Assembly: GCA_028532765.1 (NCBI GenBank)
Contig: JAQQAR010000076.1
Span: forward strand, 1-64,000
DNA length: 64,000 bases
From: Sphaerochaetaceae bacterium
GTDB lineage: Bacteria; Spirochaetota; Spirochaetia; Sphaerochaetales; Sphaerochaetaceae
Direction of reading: 5' to 3'
Below the pieces are notes generated by a model, which saw only the letters and a list, made by a program, of their open reading frames with translations, did no database searches and was not told the origin of the DNA. Below are positions 23,893-33,405 of the stretch, piece after piece. The stretch's first letter is position 1, and the number at the start of each line of letters is the position of its first letter. Both the position numbers and the translations under genes were made by a program.

Positions 23893-24936
23893 TTATTTAT
23901 ACAAAATATTAACAGTGGCAGATTTTCTCAAATCATCCACCAGGCTGTTGATCGCCGCATAGTAGTTCGATTGTTGCTTTGCGGCAGCAAGTTCACTTCT
24001 GATGTACTGTTCTACCGTAGTGGAAGTGGTTGGACTGATCTGATCCTCCAACTGAAGAATCTTGGTATCATTGTACGCAAGAATTTTTAGGATATGGTAT
24101 CCGGTATTGCTGGTTACTACATCACTGACATTTCCCACATCTGTAGTGAATGCCACATCAAAGAAAGCATCTCCAAGACCAGCAAGCGCTTCAGTATTAT
24201 CCATGGTCAGCCAACCAATATCACCAGCCTTATTCTTGCTCTGAGTATCTTGTGAGTACTGGACCACTGCTTTCTCAAATGAAAGGGATCCGCTCTTGAT
24301 ATCTCTTGCAACATTTTCCAGAAGCGTCTTGTTCTGTGAGTCTTTCTGGGAGTCATTGGTAAAAGGAATATAGATATGACTCAGTTTCACTGTTTCAGGG
24401 CTGACAAAACGAGTCTTGTTCTTGCGATAGAAGGAGCTAACTTCAGCGTCAGAGATCTGGACCTTTGCACTAAGCATATCGGCTTTCTTCATACGTACAT
24501 AGGAGTCAACCATCAACTGTTCCTGGATAGCTTTGCGATATGCATCAACAGAACCGAAGTTATTGGTAATAATCTGGTCGAATTGTGCATCGGTGAATGC
24601 CTGCCCAGAAGAAGCCTCAAGATTGGCCTTCTGGGAATCATAAGCACTATCTACCATCGCATCAGTTATCTTGACACCATCACGGGCAGCACCCTGACGA
24701 AATAGTTCATTGTTGATCAGAAGATTCAATACCTGCAGTGGGTCAACGCTTTCAGGGTCTTCTCCCTGCTCTGCTGCACTTGCCTTGTACTGTGCTACTT
24801 CTGCATCAAGATTTGCCATGCTGATGGGTGTGGTCTTGGTGAGCCTCACTGTTGCGGCAGGGGCACCAATCGTTGCAGCAAAGGCCATTGTGCCGATGAG
24901 CAGAATGACAGCCAAAACACTAAATCTACGTTTCAT
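23893..24936 (-). CDS. Periplasmic peptidyl-prolyl isomerase, SurA/PpiC-like
   Basis: 347 residues. A signal peptide (residues 1-20, ending MAFA) precedes a SurA-N-like helical domain (residues 40-160, with VDPLQVLNLLINNELFRQ) and one parvulin domain (about residues 175-290: LSHIYIPF, FEKAVVQYSQD, GDIGWL, GNVSDVV, GYHILKI). Such proteins chaperone outer-membrane proteins in the periplasm, which fits the barrel and LptD-like genes in this window. The catalytic His positions of parvulins (SHIYIP; YHILKI) are retained. AGGAG lies 7 bases before the ATG. Confidence 0.9.
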   Translation of the reverse strand: MKRRFSVLAVILLIGTMAFAATIGAPAATVRLTKTTPISMANLDAEVAQYKASAAEQGEDPESVDPLQVLNLLINNELFRQGAARDGVKITDAMVDSAYDSQKANLEASSGQAFTDAQFDQIITNNFGSVDAYRKAIQEQLMVDSYVRMKKADMLSAKVQISDAEVSSFYRKNKTRFVSPETVKLSHIYIPFTNDSQKDSQNKTLLENVARDIKSGSLSFEKAVVQYSQDTQSKNKAGDIGWLTMDNTEALAGLGDAFFDVAFTTDVGNVSDVVTSNTGYHILKILAYNDTKILQLEDQISPTTSTTVEQYIRSELAAAKQQSNYYAAINSLVDDLRKSATVNILYK

Positions 24937-24993
24937 ATAACAACTCCTAAGAATATCTTCTCATAAGGTACTACCAACAGAATCGGGAATCAA

Positions 24994-25407
24994 TCAGATT
25001 TTCACATGTTTACCGACAGCGCGAGCAAGATCAACCTTGTTGATTATCTCACTTTTCTTCAGGAACATCCCTTCCCTCTCCATTGTTTTCATCAACGTCT
25101 GGAGTGTTTTCATGGATCGGACACCCCCTTTCGTGATAAAAGCCATGCATCGTTTTCCAGAAATGCTACCAGCTGTCTTCAGGAACCCAGAAACAGTGTT
25201 TGGTATTTTCCCACCAAAGAACGTGAGTGTCTCGGTCCCGATGATCAGATAATCATAGAAAGAAACAATCTTACCCGCTTCGAGGGACATATCGAATACA
25301 TCCACCATATGACCTTGGGAGGAGATACCTTCCGACAACGCATTGGCGATTGCCTTCATTTTATCATTCCCCTTCGATGCTGGTGCATATAATACGCAAA
25401 CTTTCAT
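24994..25407 (-). CDS. Flavodoxin-like protein
   Basis: 137 residues with the flavodoxin fold pattern: a first strand KVCVLYAPASKGNDK with a modified phosphate loop, then YDYLIIGTETLTFFGG and GKRCMAFITKGG. The phosphate-binding loop lacks the usual Ser/Thr-x-Thr-Gly-x-Thr, so FMN binding is uncertain. I start at ATG 25407, with GGGAG 5 bases before, instead of a GTG two codons earlier. The gene stands alone between the secG terminator and the PPIase gene. Partner and function are not evident. Confidence 0.72.
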   Translation of the reverse strand: MKVCVLYAPASKGNDKMKAIANALSEGISSQGHMVDVFDMSLEAGKIVSFYDYLIIGTETLTFFGGKIPNTVSGFLKTAGSISGKRCMAFITKGGVRSMKTLQTLMKTMEREGMFLKKSEIINKVDLARAVGKHVKI

Positions 25408-25428
25408 AGACACTCCCTTGAAACAGCA

Positions 25429-25452
25429 ACCGACCGCATGTCTGCGGCCGGT
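25429..25452 (-). terminator. Hairpin after secG
   Basis: ACCGGCCGCA and TGCGGTCGGT form a 10-bp stem with one wobble and a 4-base loop, 30 bases after the secG stop. The following bases are only moderately T-rich. Confidence 0.55.
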
Positions 25453-25481
25453 AGTCGATAGTTATTGGAACAGCGACCGTC

Positions 25482-25829
25482 CTAGTTGGCTTCAGTAACT
25501 GTTTCAGCTGCTGCTGCACCTTCGCCACTTGTCCACCAATCGGTAGTCTGTTGAACCTGTTCCGTAGTGACGGAATCGAGCAACTCATCCTGTGATGGCG
25601 ATTTGTTCACGAAAGCCACCAAAAGGGCCAATAGCAAGAACAAGACTGCAAGCGTCCCTGTAGCCTTGGTTACCACACTGCTTGTGTGGGACCCAAAGGC
25701 GGTATTGCTTCCACCACCAAAAATTCCGCCCAGGCCTTCACTATGCTCATCCTGTACTGCGACAAGGAAAATCAACAGAAGACTGACGACGACGAATAAT
25801 ACCAACAGAATAATGCTCAAAACACCCAT
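25482..25829 (-). CDS. secG: Preprotein translocase subunit SecG
   Basis: 115 residues. Two hydrophobic helices (about residues 3-24 and 56-76) flank a Gly/Ser-rich loop GGIFGGGSNTAFGS, the signature of SecG. The C-terminal tail is acidic then Ala-rich and longer than in the smallest family members. SecG is the non-essential third part of the SecYEG channel. It is the last gene of pgk-tpiA-secG, the common arrangement of secG next to tpiA. Confidence 0.95.
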   Translation of the reverse strand: MGVLSIILLVLFVVVSLLLIFLVAVQDEHSEGLGGIFGGGSNTAFGSHTSSVVTKATGTLAVLFLLLALLVAFVNKSPSQDELLDSVTTEQVQQTTDWWTSGEGAAAAETVTEAN

Positions 25830-25849
25830 TTTCTCTTTACTCCGAATAC

Positions 25850-26602
25850 TTACTTATCAAAGTTCACAATCGGAAGGAACTGCTCCACGGAAAGGGAGGC
25901 ACCACCAACCAGTGCGCCATCGATATGTTCTTTAGACATCAAGGCTTTCACATTCGAAGCCTTCACTGAACCACCATACTGTATAATCAGCTCTTCTGCA
26001 ACACCCTTATTGTAGAGTTTTTCAACAAGACTACGAACATAAGCATGTGCAGCGTCAGCATCTTCAGGGGTTGCTGTCTTTCCCGTCCCAATAGCCCAAA
26101 CAGGTTCGTAAGCCAATGTGATATGCTTCATCTGCTCTGCAGAGACACCCTTCAGACCTTCTTCTACCTGTCGGCTCAATACTTCTTCAAGTTTACCTGC
26201 CTCACGTTCTTCCAGGGTCTCACCGATACACAGATCGACATCCATGCCCTCAGCGAGTGCAAGCAACACCTTTCTGTTGATGAAAGCATCTGTTTCACCA
26301 TAAAGGGCACGTCTTTCACTGTGCCCAAGAATAACGTTGGTAACTCCAAGATCCTTGAGCATGGTTGCACTCACCTCACCAGTGAATGCACCCTTCAGGT
26401 TGTCGCTCATGTTCTGTGCAGCAACAATAATCTCAGAGCCCTTGAGTGCTTCGAGCACAGCAGGGATTGTGACGTAAGGGGGAGCAACCATCACCTTTGT
26501 GTTTGTTCCTTCCACTGCCTTTGCAAGCTCCTGAGCGAAGGCTGCACCTTCTCTTGGAGTCATGTTCATTTTCCAGTTTCCAGCGATATAGGGTTTTCTC
26601 AT
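25850..26602 (-). CDS. tpiA: Triosephosphate isomerase
   Basis: 250 residues, TIM barrel. GNWKMN with the catalytic Lys, GHSERR with the catalytic His, YEPVWAIGTGK with the catalytic Glu, and the C-terminal IQYGGSVKASN phosphate loop are all present. GGAG lies 7 bases before ATG 26602 inside the end of pgk; the longer open frame overlaps pgk and is not needed. It interconverts dihydroxyacetone phosphate and glyceraldehyde 3-phosphate. Confidence 0.97.
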   Translation of the reverse strand: MRKPYIAGNWKMNMTPREGAAFAQELAKAVEGTNTKVMVAPPYVTIPAVLEALKGSEIIVAAQNMSDNLKGAFTGEVSATMLKDLGVTNVILGHSERRALYGETDAFINRKVLLALAEGMDVDLCIGETLEEREAGKLEEVLSRQVEEGLKGVSAEQMKHITLAYEPVWAIGTGKTATPEDADAAHAYVRSLVEKLYNKGVAEELIIQYGGSVKASNVKALMSKEHIDGALVGGASLSVEQFLPIVNFDK

Positions 26603-26603
26603 C

Positions 26604-27782
26604 TTATTTCTCCAATGCCTTGATTCCTGGAAGAACCTTTCCTTCGAGGAACTCGAGCGAAGCACCGCCACCGGTACTTACGTGACTGATCTTGTCTGCC
26701 AAGTCGAACTTGTTGATAGCTGCAACAGAGTCACCGCCACCAACAACAGAGGTAGCTTGACTCTCTGCAAGTGCCTTGGCAACGGTAAGGGTTCCCTCAG
26801 CGAATGCATCAAACTCAAATACACCCATCGGACCATTCCAAACAACACTCTTTGCCTTGGTGACCGCATCAACGATCAAGGATATGGTTTTGGGGCCAAT
26901 ATCCATACCGATCAGGTTCTCTGGAATATCAGTGGAATCAACACTGACAGCCTTTGCATCTTCCTTGAACTCAGCTCCACAGAGATGGTCAACTGGAAGA
27001 ATTACCTGTACACCCTTCTCTTTTGCTTTTGCCAGGAAGGAAGAAGCAACATCCTTGTACTCTTCTTCAACCAGACTCTTTCCAATGGTGTGGCCTTGGA
27101 CAGAAAGGAATGTATATGCCATTCCACCACCGATGACTATCGTATCACAAGTTTTTACCAGACTTTCCAAGACGCTAATCTTACTGGAAACCTTGGAACC
27201 TCCGATGATGGCAACAAAAGGCTTTTCAGGGTTGCTTAAGAGCGGTGCCATAAACTTAACTTCCTTTTCAATAAGGAAGCCTGCATAGGAAGGCAGATAG
27301 TGGGACACCCCTTCGGTAGAAGCGTGGGCACGGTGTGCTGTTCCAAAAGCATCATTTACATAGACATCACCCAAGGAAGCAAGATTCTTTGCAAAATCGG
27401 GATCATTGCCCTCTTCTTCACTGTAGAAACGGACGTTTTCCAACAAGAGAACATCACCAGCTTTCATTGAAGCAACCTGTCTGGTAACCTCTTCGCCGAT
27501 TACATCACTTGCAAGTTGGACATCTTTGCCCAGCAGTTCACTGAAACGCTTTGCAATTGGTGCCATGGAGAATTCAGGGTTTTTCTTCCCTTTTGGTCGT
27601 CCACGATGGCTCATGACCACAAGTGATGCACCGTTATCCAACAGATACTTAAGGGTAGGAAGTGCAGCTCTTATACGTGTATCATCAGTAACCACGCCAT
27701 CCTTGATGGGTACGTTGAAATCTACACGAATCAAGGCTTTCTTGCCTGAAAAATCACACTCTCGAATGGTATTTAGAATCAT
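26604..27782 (-). CDS. pgk: Phosphoglycerate kinase
   Basis: 392 residues, two-domain glycolytic kinase that makes ATP from 1,3-bisphosphoglycerate. N-terminal RVDFNVP, then [22 protein letters not shown], and the nucleotide motif WNGPMGVFE with GGGDSV near the C-terminus are all intact. AGAGG lies 8 bases before the ATG. It precedes tpiA by 1 base and follows gap after an 85-base gap that holds a hairpin. Confidence 0.97.
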   Translation of the reverse strand: MILNTIRECDFSGKKALIRVDFNVPIKDGVVTDDTRIRAALPTLKYLLDNGASLVVMSHRGRPKGKKNPEFSMAPIAKRFSELLGKDVQLASDVIGEEVTRQVASMKAGDVLLLENVRFYSEEEGNDPDFAKNLASLGDVYVNDAFGTAHRAHASTEGVSHYLPSYAGFLIEKEVKFMAPLLSNPEKPFVAIIGGSKVSSKISVLESLVKTCDTIVIGGGMAYTFLSVQGHTIGKSLVEEEYKDVASSFLAKAKEKGVQVILPVDHLCGAEFKEDAKAVSVDSTDIPENLIGMDIGPKTISLIVDAVTKAKSVVWNGPMGVFEFDAFAEGTLTVAKALAESQATSVVGGGDSVAAINKFDLADKISHVSTGGGASLEFLEGKVLPGIKALEK

Positions 27783-27823
27783 AGCTTTCCTCTATATTTC
27801 GATGGTAATCGTTAGCAAGGAAA

Positions 27824-27847
27824 TCAGGCCTGTAGAAACAGGCCTGA
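27824..27847 (-). terminator. Perfect 10-bp hairpin between gap and pgk
   Basis: TCAGGCCTGT and ACAGGCCTGA are exact reverse complements around a 4-base loop. The trailing sequence TTTCC is only weakly T-rich, so it may be a partial terminator or an mRNA-stabilising hairpin that sets the gap/pgk ratio. Confidence 0.6.
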
Positions 27848-27866
27848 CATTCACAGTAACACAGAG

Positions 27867-28941
<1,075 letters not shown>

Positions 28942-28951
28942 CGTATATATA

Positions 28952-29716
28952 TTATGTTTTGACAACCAATTTCAATTGGTTGATCTTATGGCCATCAATA
29001 TCCTCAACGGTAAAAATAGCCTCATCATCCTCAACAGACTCATCCTTGAGTGGGATTCTCCCAAACAGTTCAAAGACATAGCCTCCCACTGTTTCATACT
29101 CCTCTTCTGATAGATGCAAGCCTACTGACTCATTCAAATCTTCAATGGAAGTTCTTGCATCGACAACAAACGTATTGTCATCTAGCTTTCGCATTCCATC
29201 ATCTTCGTCATCATCAAATTCATCCTGGATATCACCAACAATGACCTCCAGAATATCTTCCATACAGACAATACCACTCACACCGCCGTACTCATCAATA
29301 GCAATGGCAATATGGACTTTTCTCAATTTGAATTCTCTGAGCAAATCATCAAGATGCTTGCTTTCAGGAATAAAATACGGCTGTCTCATCAGTGTCTTGG
29401 CATCAAATACATTGTCTATGCCATTACGAATGATGTCCTTAGCATATAAAACACCAACAATATTGTCTATTGTCTGCTCATATACTGGATAACGGGAGTA
29501 TCCTTGTTCCTGAATAATCCCATACAACTCATCAATCGTGATATCACTACTGATAAACTGGACATCGACCCGGGGAATCATAATCTCCTTAACAGTCTTA
29601 TCCCGCAGTTCCTGAATGCCCTCGATCATCGTCTGCCGCTCTTCCAACTCTGCTTTAAATCGTTCTTCACGATTGTCAGAGCGTTTCTTGAACAGACTTT
29701 TCCATGGCAAGCTCAA
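28952..29716 (-). CDS. CBS-domain protein, CorC/HlyC (TlyC) type
   Basis: 254 residues, soluble. An N-terminal basic segment leads into two CBS domains (KEIMIPRVDVQFIS..., then AIDEYGGVSGIVCMEDILEVIVGDI), followed by the C-terminal transporter-associated CorC_HlyC domain (LHLSEEEYETVGGYVFELFGRIP). CorC-like proteins are linked to Mg2+/Co2+ efflux, and the family is also called hemolysin C without good proof. The gene overlaps ybeY by 4 bases (ATGA), a neighbourhood that is widely conserved. It has no membrane part of its own. Confidence 0.9.
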   Translation of the reverse strand: MSLPWKSLFKKRSDNREERFKAELEERQTMIEGIQELRDKTVKEIMIPRVDVQFISSDITIDELYGIIQEQGYSRYPVYEQTIDNIVGVLYAKDIIRNGIDNVFDAKTLMRQPYFIPESKHLDDLLREFKLRKVHIAIAIDEYGGVSGIVCMEDILEVIVGDIQDEFDDDEDDGMRKLDDNTFVVDARTSIEDLNESVGLHLSEEEYETVGGYVFELFGRIPLKDESVEDDEAIFTVEDIDGHKINQLKLVVKT

Positions 29717-30213
29717 CGTTTGCTCCCCCTCAATTGATGGAGAAGTTCCTCTTGCTTGATCAACATCGGCTCATCAGCATCATTGCTGGAATGATCTTCA
29801 CCGAGAAGGTGAAGCAAGCCATGGATCAAGAGGCGAAACAACTCTTCATCTGGTTCTACACTAAAGGATAGTGCATTTCTTTTCAAGGCATCAAGAGAGA
29901 TTACCATGTCTCCCAGTACCCTGATTTCCTCTGGCGGACCATCAATCAATCCTACTTGTACTTCAGGCCAAGAAAAATCTTCTACATCTTCCTCCTGAAC
30001 AAAAGAGAGGATATCTGTAGGTTCGTCCTTGTCGCGATACGTTCTATTCAGATCCTGAATCGTATCATCACTTACAAAGCTAACAGAACATTCACAGCTT
30101 GGCTGTCCAAGCAGTGCGAGCACCTTTTCCAGATGTTCAACAACCATCTGGGATGGTGCCTGTTCGGCATACTGCTCATCCTCATAGGAAACATCGATAT
30201 AATATGTATTCAT
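29713..30213 (-). CDS. ybeY: Endoribonuclease YbeY
   Basis: 166 residues. The zinc motif HGLLHLLGEDH (HxxxHxxxxxH) near the C-terminus defines the UPF0054/YbeY family, a single-strand-specific RNase active in 16S rRNA 3' maturation and ribosome quality control. LNRTYRDKDEPTDILSF is the second conserved block. It lies 8 bases after pgpH in the order phoH-pgpH-ybeY-corC. Confidence 0.95.
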   Translation of the reverse strand: MNTYYIDVSYEDEQYAEQAPSQMVVEHLEKVLALLGQPSCECSVSFVSDDTIQDLNRTYRDKDEPTDILSFVQEEDVEDFSWPEVQVGLIDGPPEEIRVLGDMVISLDALKRNALSFSVEPDEELFRLLIHGLLHLLGEDHSSNDADEPMLIKQEELLHQLRGSKR

Positions 30214-30221
30214 TGTCCTGG

Positions 30222-32432
30222 TTATCCTTTCTGCTCTGATGGATATTCAATACGGCGATGATCACGTCCTAGCAATGTTTGCACAAACGCATCCTCTATC
30301 TGATCAAGGTCTGTAAGGGAAAGTTGGCTGTTCTTGAGTTGGTCCCTCTCCAGTTTTCCCATGATGAGCGAGTGTACCAGTTTTTCATACTTCGAGTGGT
30401 TTGGCCGTTTCAAGGTCCGGCTGGCAGCTTCCACGCAATCAGCAAGCATTACAATGGCAGATTCAGGAAAAGCTGGTGGATTTCCATTATATTTGAAGTC
30501 ATCCTCTTTTACATCCATTCCCGCAGCTTGTGCCTGGTTCTTTGCCTCATTATAGAAGAATTGAATGATATCATTGCCATGGTGTTGACTGATGATATCC
30601 AGCACCTCCTGAGGAAGACCTGCCTCCCTTCCCTTCTCCAATCCAAGCTTCACATGGCTCTTGATGATTGCCGCCGAGAGGGATGGTTTGATTTCATCAT
30701 GTTTGTTTTCCCCACTCTGGTTCTCGATGAAGTATTCAGGATGGTCAGCCTTCCCGATATCATGATACATACCACCTACTCGTGCGAGCATGGCATTTGC
30801 TCCAATGGAGCGAGCTGCATTGAAGCTCAGGTCTGCCACATTCCTGCTATGATTGTATGTTCCCTGTGCTACTGATTCCAAACGGTCTAGCACAGGGCTT
30901 GCACTGAATGCCAGCTCGCTCAGACGATACGCTGTAGGAATATTGAAGAGTTTTTCGCCCAATGGTACGAATGCTTCCAGAAATACCAACGTGATGGTGA
31001 TATTCAAAATCATCCCACCAACAAGAGGCATAACCTGGTGAAGGGGCAATACTTCCAGCATATACAGTGCAAGGGCAGCAAAACTACTGATAACACAAGC
31101 ATAGAACCAATTAAATACGTCATCAATTCGCTTGATCGTATAGCGGAAGAAGTAGAGACAGACACCACTGATGGTCAAAACGAAGAAGAACGTAATAGAA
31201 CTCGACTGTTCCATCAATGTTGCATAACAAGCAAGTAGAAAGGCACTAACCAAACCTAAGCGTTTCTTGCTGGTGATATGACTGGTAAAGAGCGGTGCAA
31301 AAAATACAGGTAGATAGGAGTCCAGAAACAAAGAGGATCGTGAAGTAAAAAACAGACTGACAACATACATTGCCACGAGCGACAATGATACGGAAACAAG
31401 CATAAGGTTCAGATAGAGATACAATCGCTTTTCTGCATGCAGGAATTGAATAAAGACATATACAGAAACGCTTGTTGAGAGCAGGATGAAGATTGCCCTA
31501 CCAATCAGTTCAAGGATCGTGTACTGAAAGCTGTTCGACCCCATCAATCGCAGCAGATCAATCTGTGAGCTGGTGACCACCGTATCCTTGGCAATGATCT
31601 TTTCTCCCCGTTCTATGGTTATCACCTGCTCGGGAATCTCTGCAGCAGCTTCCTCCCTGAGTGTCAGTGTCTCAACAGCTTCATAATCTACATTTGGGTC
31701 TAAAAGCATCTCCAGTGCATCCAGTACGAGATATGGTTGGAACTGACTATCGATAAGCTCGTACGGCTCCAGTATAGAAGACAGCTGTGAAGGAAGATTC
31801 TTTTTCGTCAGCAGCGTATCAATGGTTTGCTTGGAAAGTTCACTGCTTTCTTGTTGGAGAAGACTATTTCTCACGAGTAGCTCCTCATAGCCTTGGGAAC
31901 GAACGGTATTCACTTCCTCTTCATCAAACAATCCTCTCTCCAAGACATAGCTGCCTGTTTCTTCAAGTGCTTGCAGCAACAATTGTTGTTGGTCAGGAGC
32001 CAGCCCTGCAATTCTTTGTACAACATTACGTTCATCGGTGAGCCCTTCCTTCTCCAGGAAGGGTTTGGAGTCTATGTTTTCTTGGCGAAATAGAGCAAGA
32101 AAATTATCCAAACGCCTGCTGGTAATGGTAGATGATCTGAGTGAGTAACTGAAATACGGTAGTACTTCCTGCATTCGTTGTTCTATGAGCTTTTGTGTTT
32201 GTTCATCATCAATGTATTGGAAACTGCTTGTAGCAAAAATATCCTCACTGGAGAGTTCACCCTCTGTATATCGTAATCCCAAGTCCTTGAGACCCGATCC
32301 ACTGGAGTGAGTGCTTAAAAGCGGTACCACCATTGCCAGAAAAACGGTAAGCACCATTAAAATGAGAGAAAGTTGTTGTTGAAGCTCACGTTTTTTCTGT
32401 TTGCGTTCAGAAATTTGCATTTTCTTTATCAT
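30222..32432 (-). CDS. pgpH: 7TM-HD phosphohydrolase (PgpH/YqfF), likely c-di-AMP phosphodiesterase
   Basis: 736 residues. One N-terminal transmembrane helix (about residues 20-40) is followed by a large extracytoplasmic 7TMR-HDED domain, seven transmembrane helices (about residues 310-520), and a cytoplasmic HD domain with GGMYHDIGKADHPEYF and SQHHGND. PgpH-type proteins hydrolyse cyclic di-AMP to pApA. ATG 32432 overlaps the phoH stop by 4 bases. The gene arrangement phoH-pgpH-ybeY is also common in Firmicutes. Whether this organism makes c-di-AMP cannot be told here. Confidence 0.92.
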   Translation of the reverse strand: MIKKMQISERKQKKRELQQQLSLILMVLTVFLAMVVPLLSTHSSGSGLKDLGLRYTEGELSSEDIFATSSFQYIDDEQTQKLIEQRMQEVLPYFSYSLRSSTITSRRLDNFLALFRQENIDSKPFLEKEGLTDERNVVQRIAGLAPDQQQLLLQALEETGSYVLERGLFDEEEVNTVRSQGYEELLVRNSLLQQESSELSKQTIDTLLTKKNLPSQLSSILEPYELIDSQFQPYLVLDALEMLLDPNVDYEAVETLTLREEAAAEIPEQVITIERGEKIIAKDTVVTSSQIDLLRLMGSNSFQYTILELIGRAIFILLSTSVSVYVFIQFLHAEKRLYLYLNLMLVSVSLSLVAMYVVSLFFTSRSSLFLDSYLPVFFAPLFTSHITSKKRLGLVSAFLLACYATLMEQSSSITFFFVLTISGVCLYFFRYTIKRIDDVFNWFYACVISSFAALALYMLEVLPLHQVMPLVGGMILNITITLVFLEAFVPLGEKLFNIPTAYRLSELAFSASPVLDRLESVAQGTYNHSRNVADLSFNAARSIGANAMLARVGGMYHDIGKADHPEYFIENQSGENKHDEIKPSLSAAIIKSHVKLGLEKGREAGLPQEVLDIISQHHGNDIIQFFYNEAKNQAQAAGMDVKEDDFKYNGNPPAFPESAIVMLADCVEAASRTLKRPNHSKYEKLVHSLIMGKLERDQLKNSQLSLTDLDQIEDAFVQTLLGRDHRRIEYPSEQKG

Positions 32433-33397
32433 GATTTTTCGTTCCCCTCATCCCCTGCATACGCATTAACAATATGCTGTACAATTCGGGAGCGTACCAC
32501 ATCGCGAGAATCGAAACGTATGAAATCGAGCCCAGCAATTCCTTGCAATATCTGCATTGCATGGATCAATCCACTATCTTTGTGCCTGGGAAGGTCAACC
32601 TGGCTGATATCTCCTGTGATAATTGCATTGGCATTTTCGCCTAGACGGGTGAGGAACATCTTCATCTGTTCCTTGGTGGTATTCTGTGCTTCATCAAGAA
32701 TGACTGTCGCATTCTGCAGACTTCTTCCTCTCATATAAGCAAGAGGGGCGATCTCAATGCTCCCATTCTCTTCCAAACGCCTGATATTCTGTATGCTGAC
32801 CATGGCTTCCATTGCATCGTAGAGCGGTCTTAGGTATGGGTTGATCTTCTGGGCAAGATCACCAGGCAAAAAGCCTAGGCTCTCCCCTGCTTCAACAATC
32901 GGTCGGGTAAGGATGATTTTGTGTTTCTTCCCACTCAACAACTGCCCAAGTGCATAGGCTACTGCCAAGAAAGTTTTTCCAGTACCCGCAGGACCGATAC
33001 CGAAAACAATCTGGTTCTCCATCATGCTTTTTATGTATTGCTCCTGCATCCGACTCTTGGGATAGGCAAAACGATTATGCACCATAATATATGGTTTTTC
33101 CCATTGGTCACTGGAGAGTAGTTCCTGGATTGGTTGGTCGCTTTTCATGCCCTGATATTCCATGAAAATTTCTGTTTCACTGAAATAGTGCTGATTCTCT
33201 GCAAGTTTCTGCAAACGTGCCATCAAGGAGAGAAATCGGTTGGAGACTTGTTCATCTTTGCTCAGACAAGAAAGCGAATTGCCTTTTACGAACAAATCAC
33301 ATCCAAGCAACGCCTCTAAATAGGGAAGATTCCGATCATTGATACCCAGCACCCGTTCCATCTGTTCTTCATTGGAAAATTCCACACTTCTATCCAT
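32429..33397 (-). CDS. phoH: PhoH-family ATPase
   Basis: 322 residues. A RecA-like ATPase core carries Walker A GPAGTGKTFLA, Walker B VILDEAQNTT and GDISQVDLP. The N-terminal 110 residues are the phosphate-starvation-like region found in YbeZ. The family is linked with YbeY in RNA or ribosome metabolism. The start ATG 33397 gives the normal N-terminus and has AGGA 6 bases upstream; the longer frame runs into lptD. It lies 8 bases downstream of the lptD stop. Confidence 0.94.
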   Translation of the reverse strand: MDRSVEFSNEEQMERVLGINDRNLPYLEALLGCDLFVKGNSLSCLSKDEQVSNRFLSLMARLQKLAENQHYFSETEIFMEYQGMKSDQPIQELLSSDQWEKPYIMVHNRFAYPKSRMQEQYIKSMMENQIVFGIGPAGTGKTFLAVAYALGQLLSGKKHKIILTRPIVEAGESLGFLPGDLAQKINPYLRPLYDAMEAMVSIQNIRRLEENGSIEIAPLAYMRGRSLQNATVILDEAQNTTKEQMKMFLTRLGENANAIITGDISQVDLPRHKDSGLIHAMQILQGIAGLDFIRFDSRDVVRSRIVQHIVNAYAGDEGNEKS

Positions 33398-33405
33398 GCA
33401 TAATC

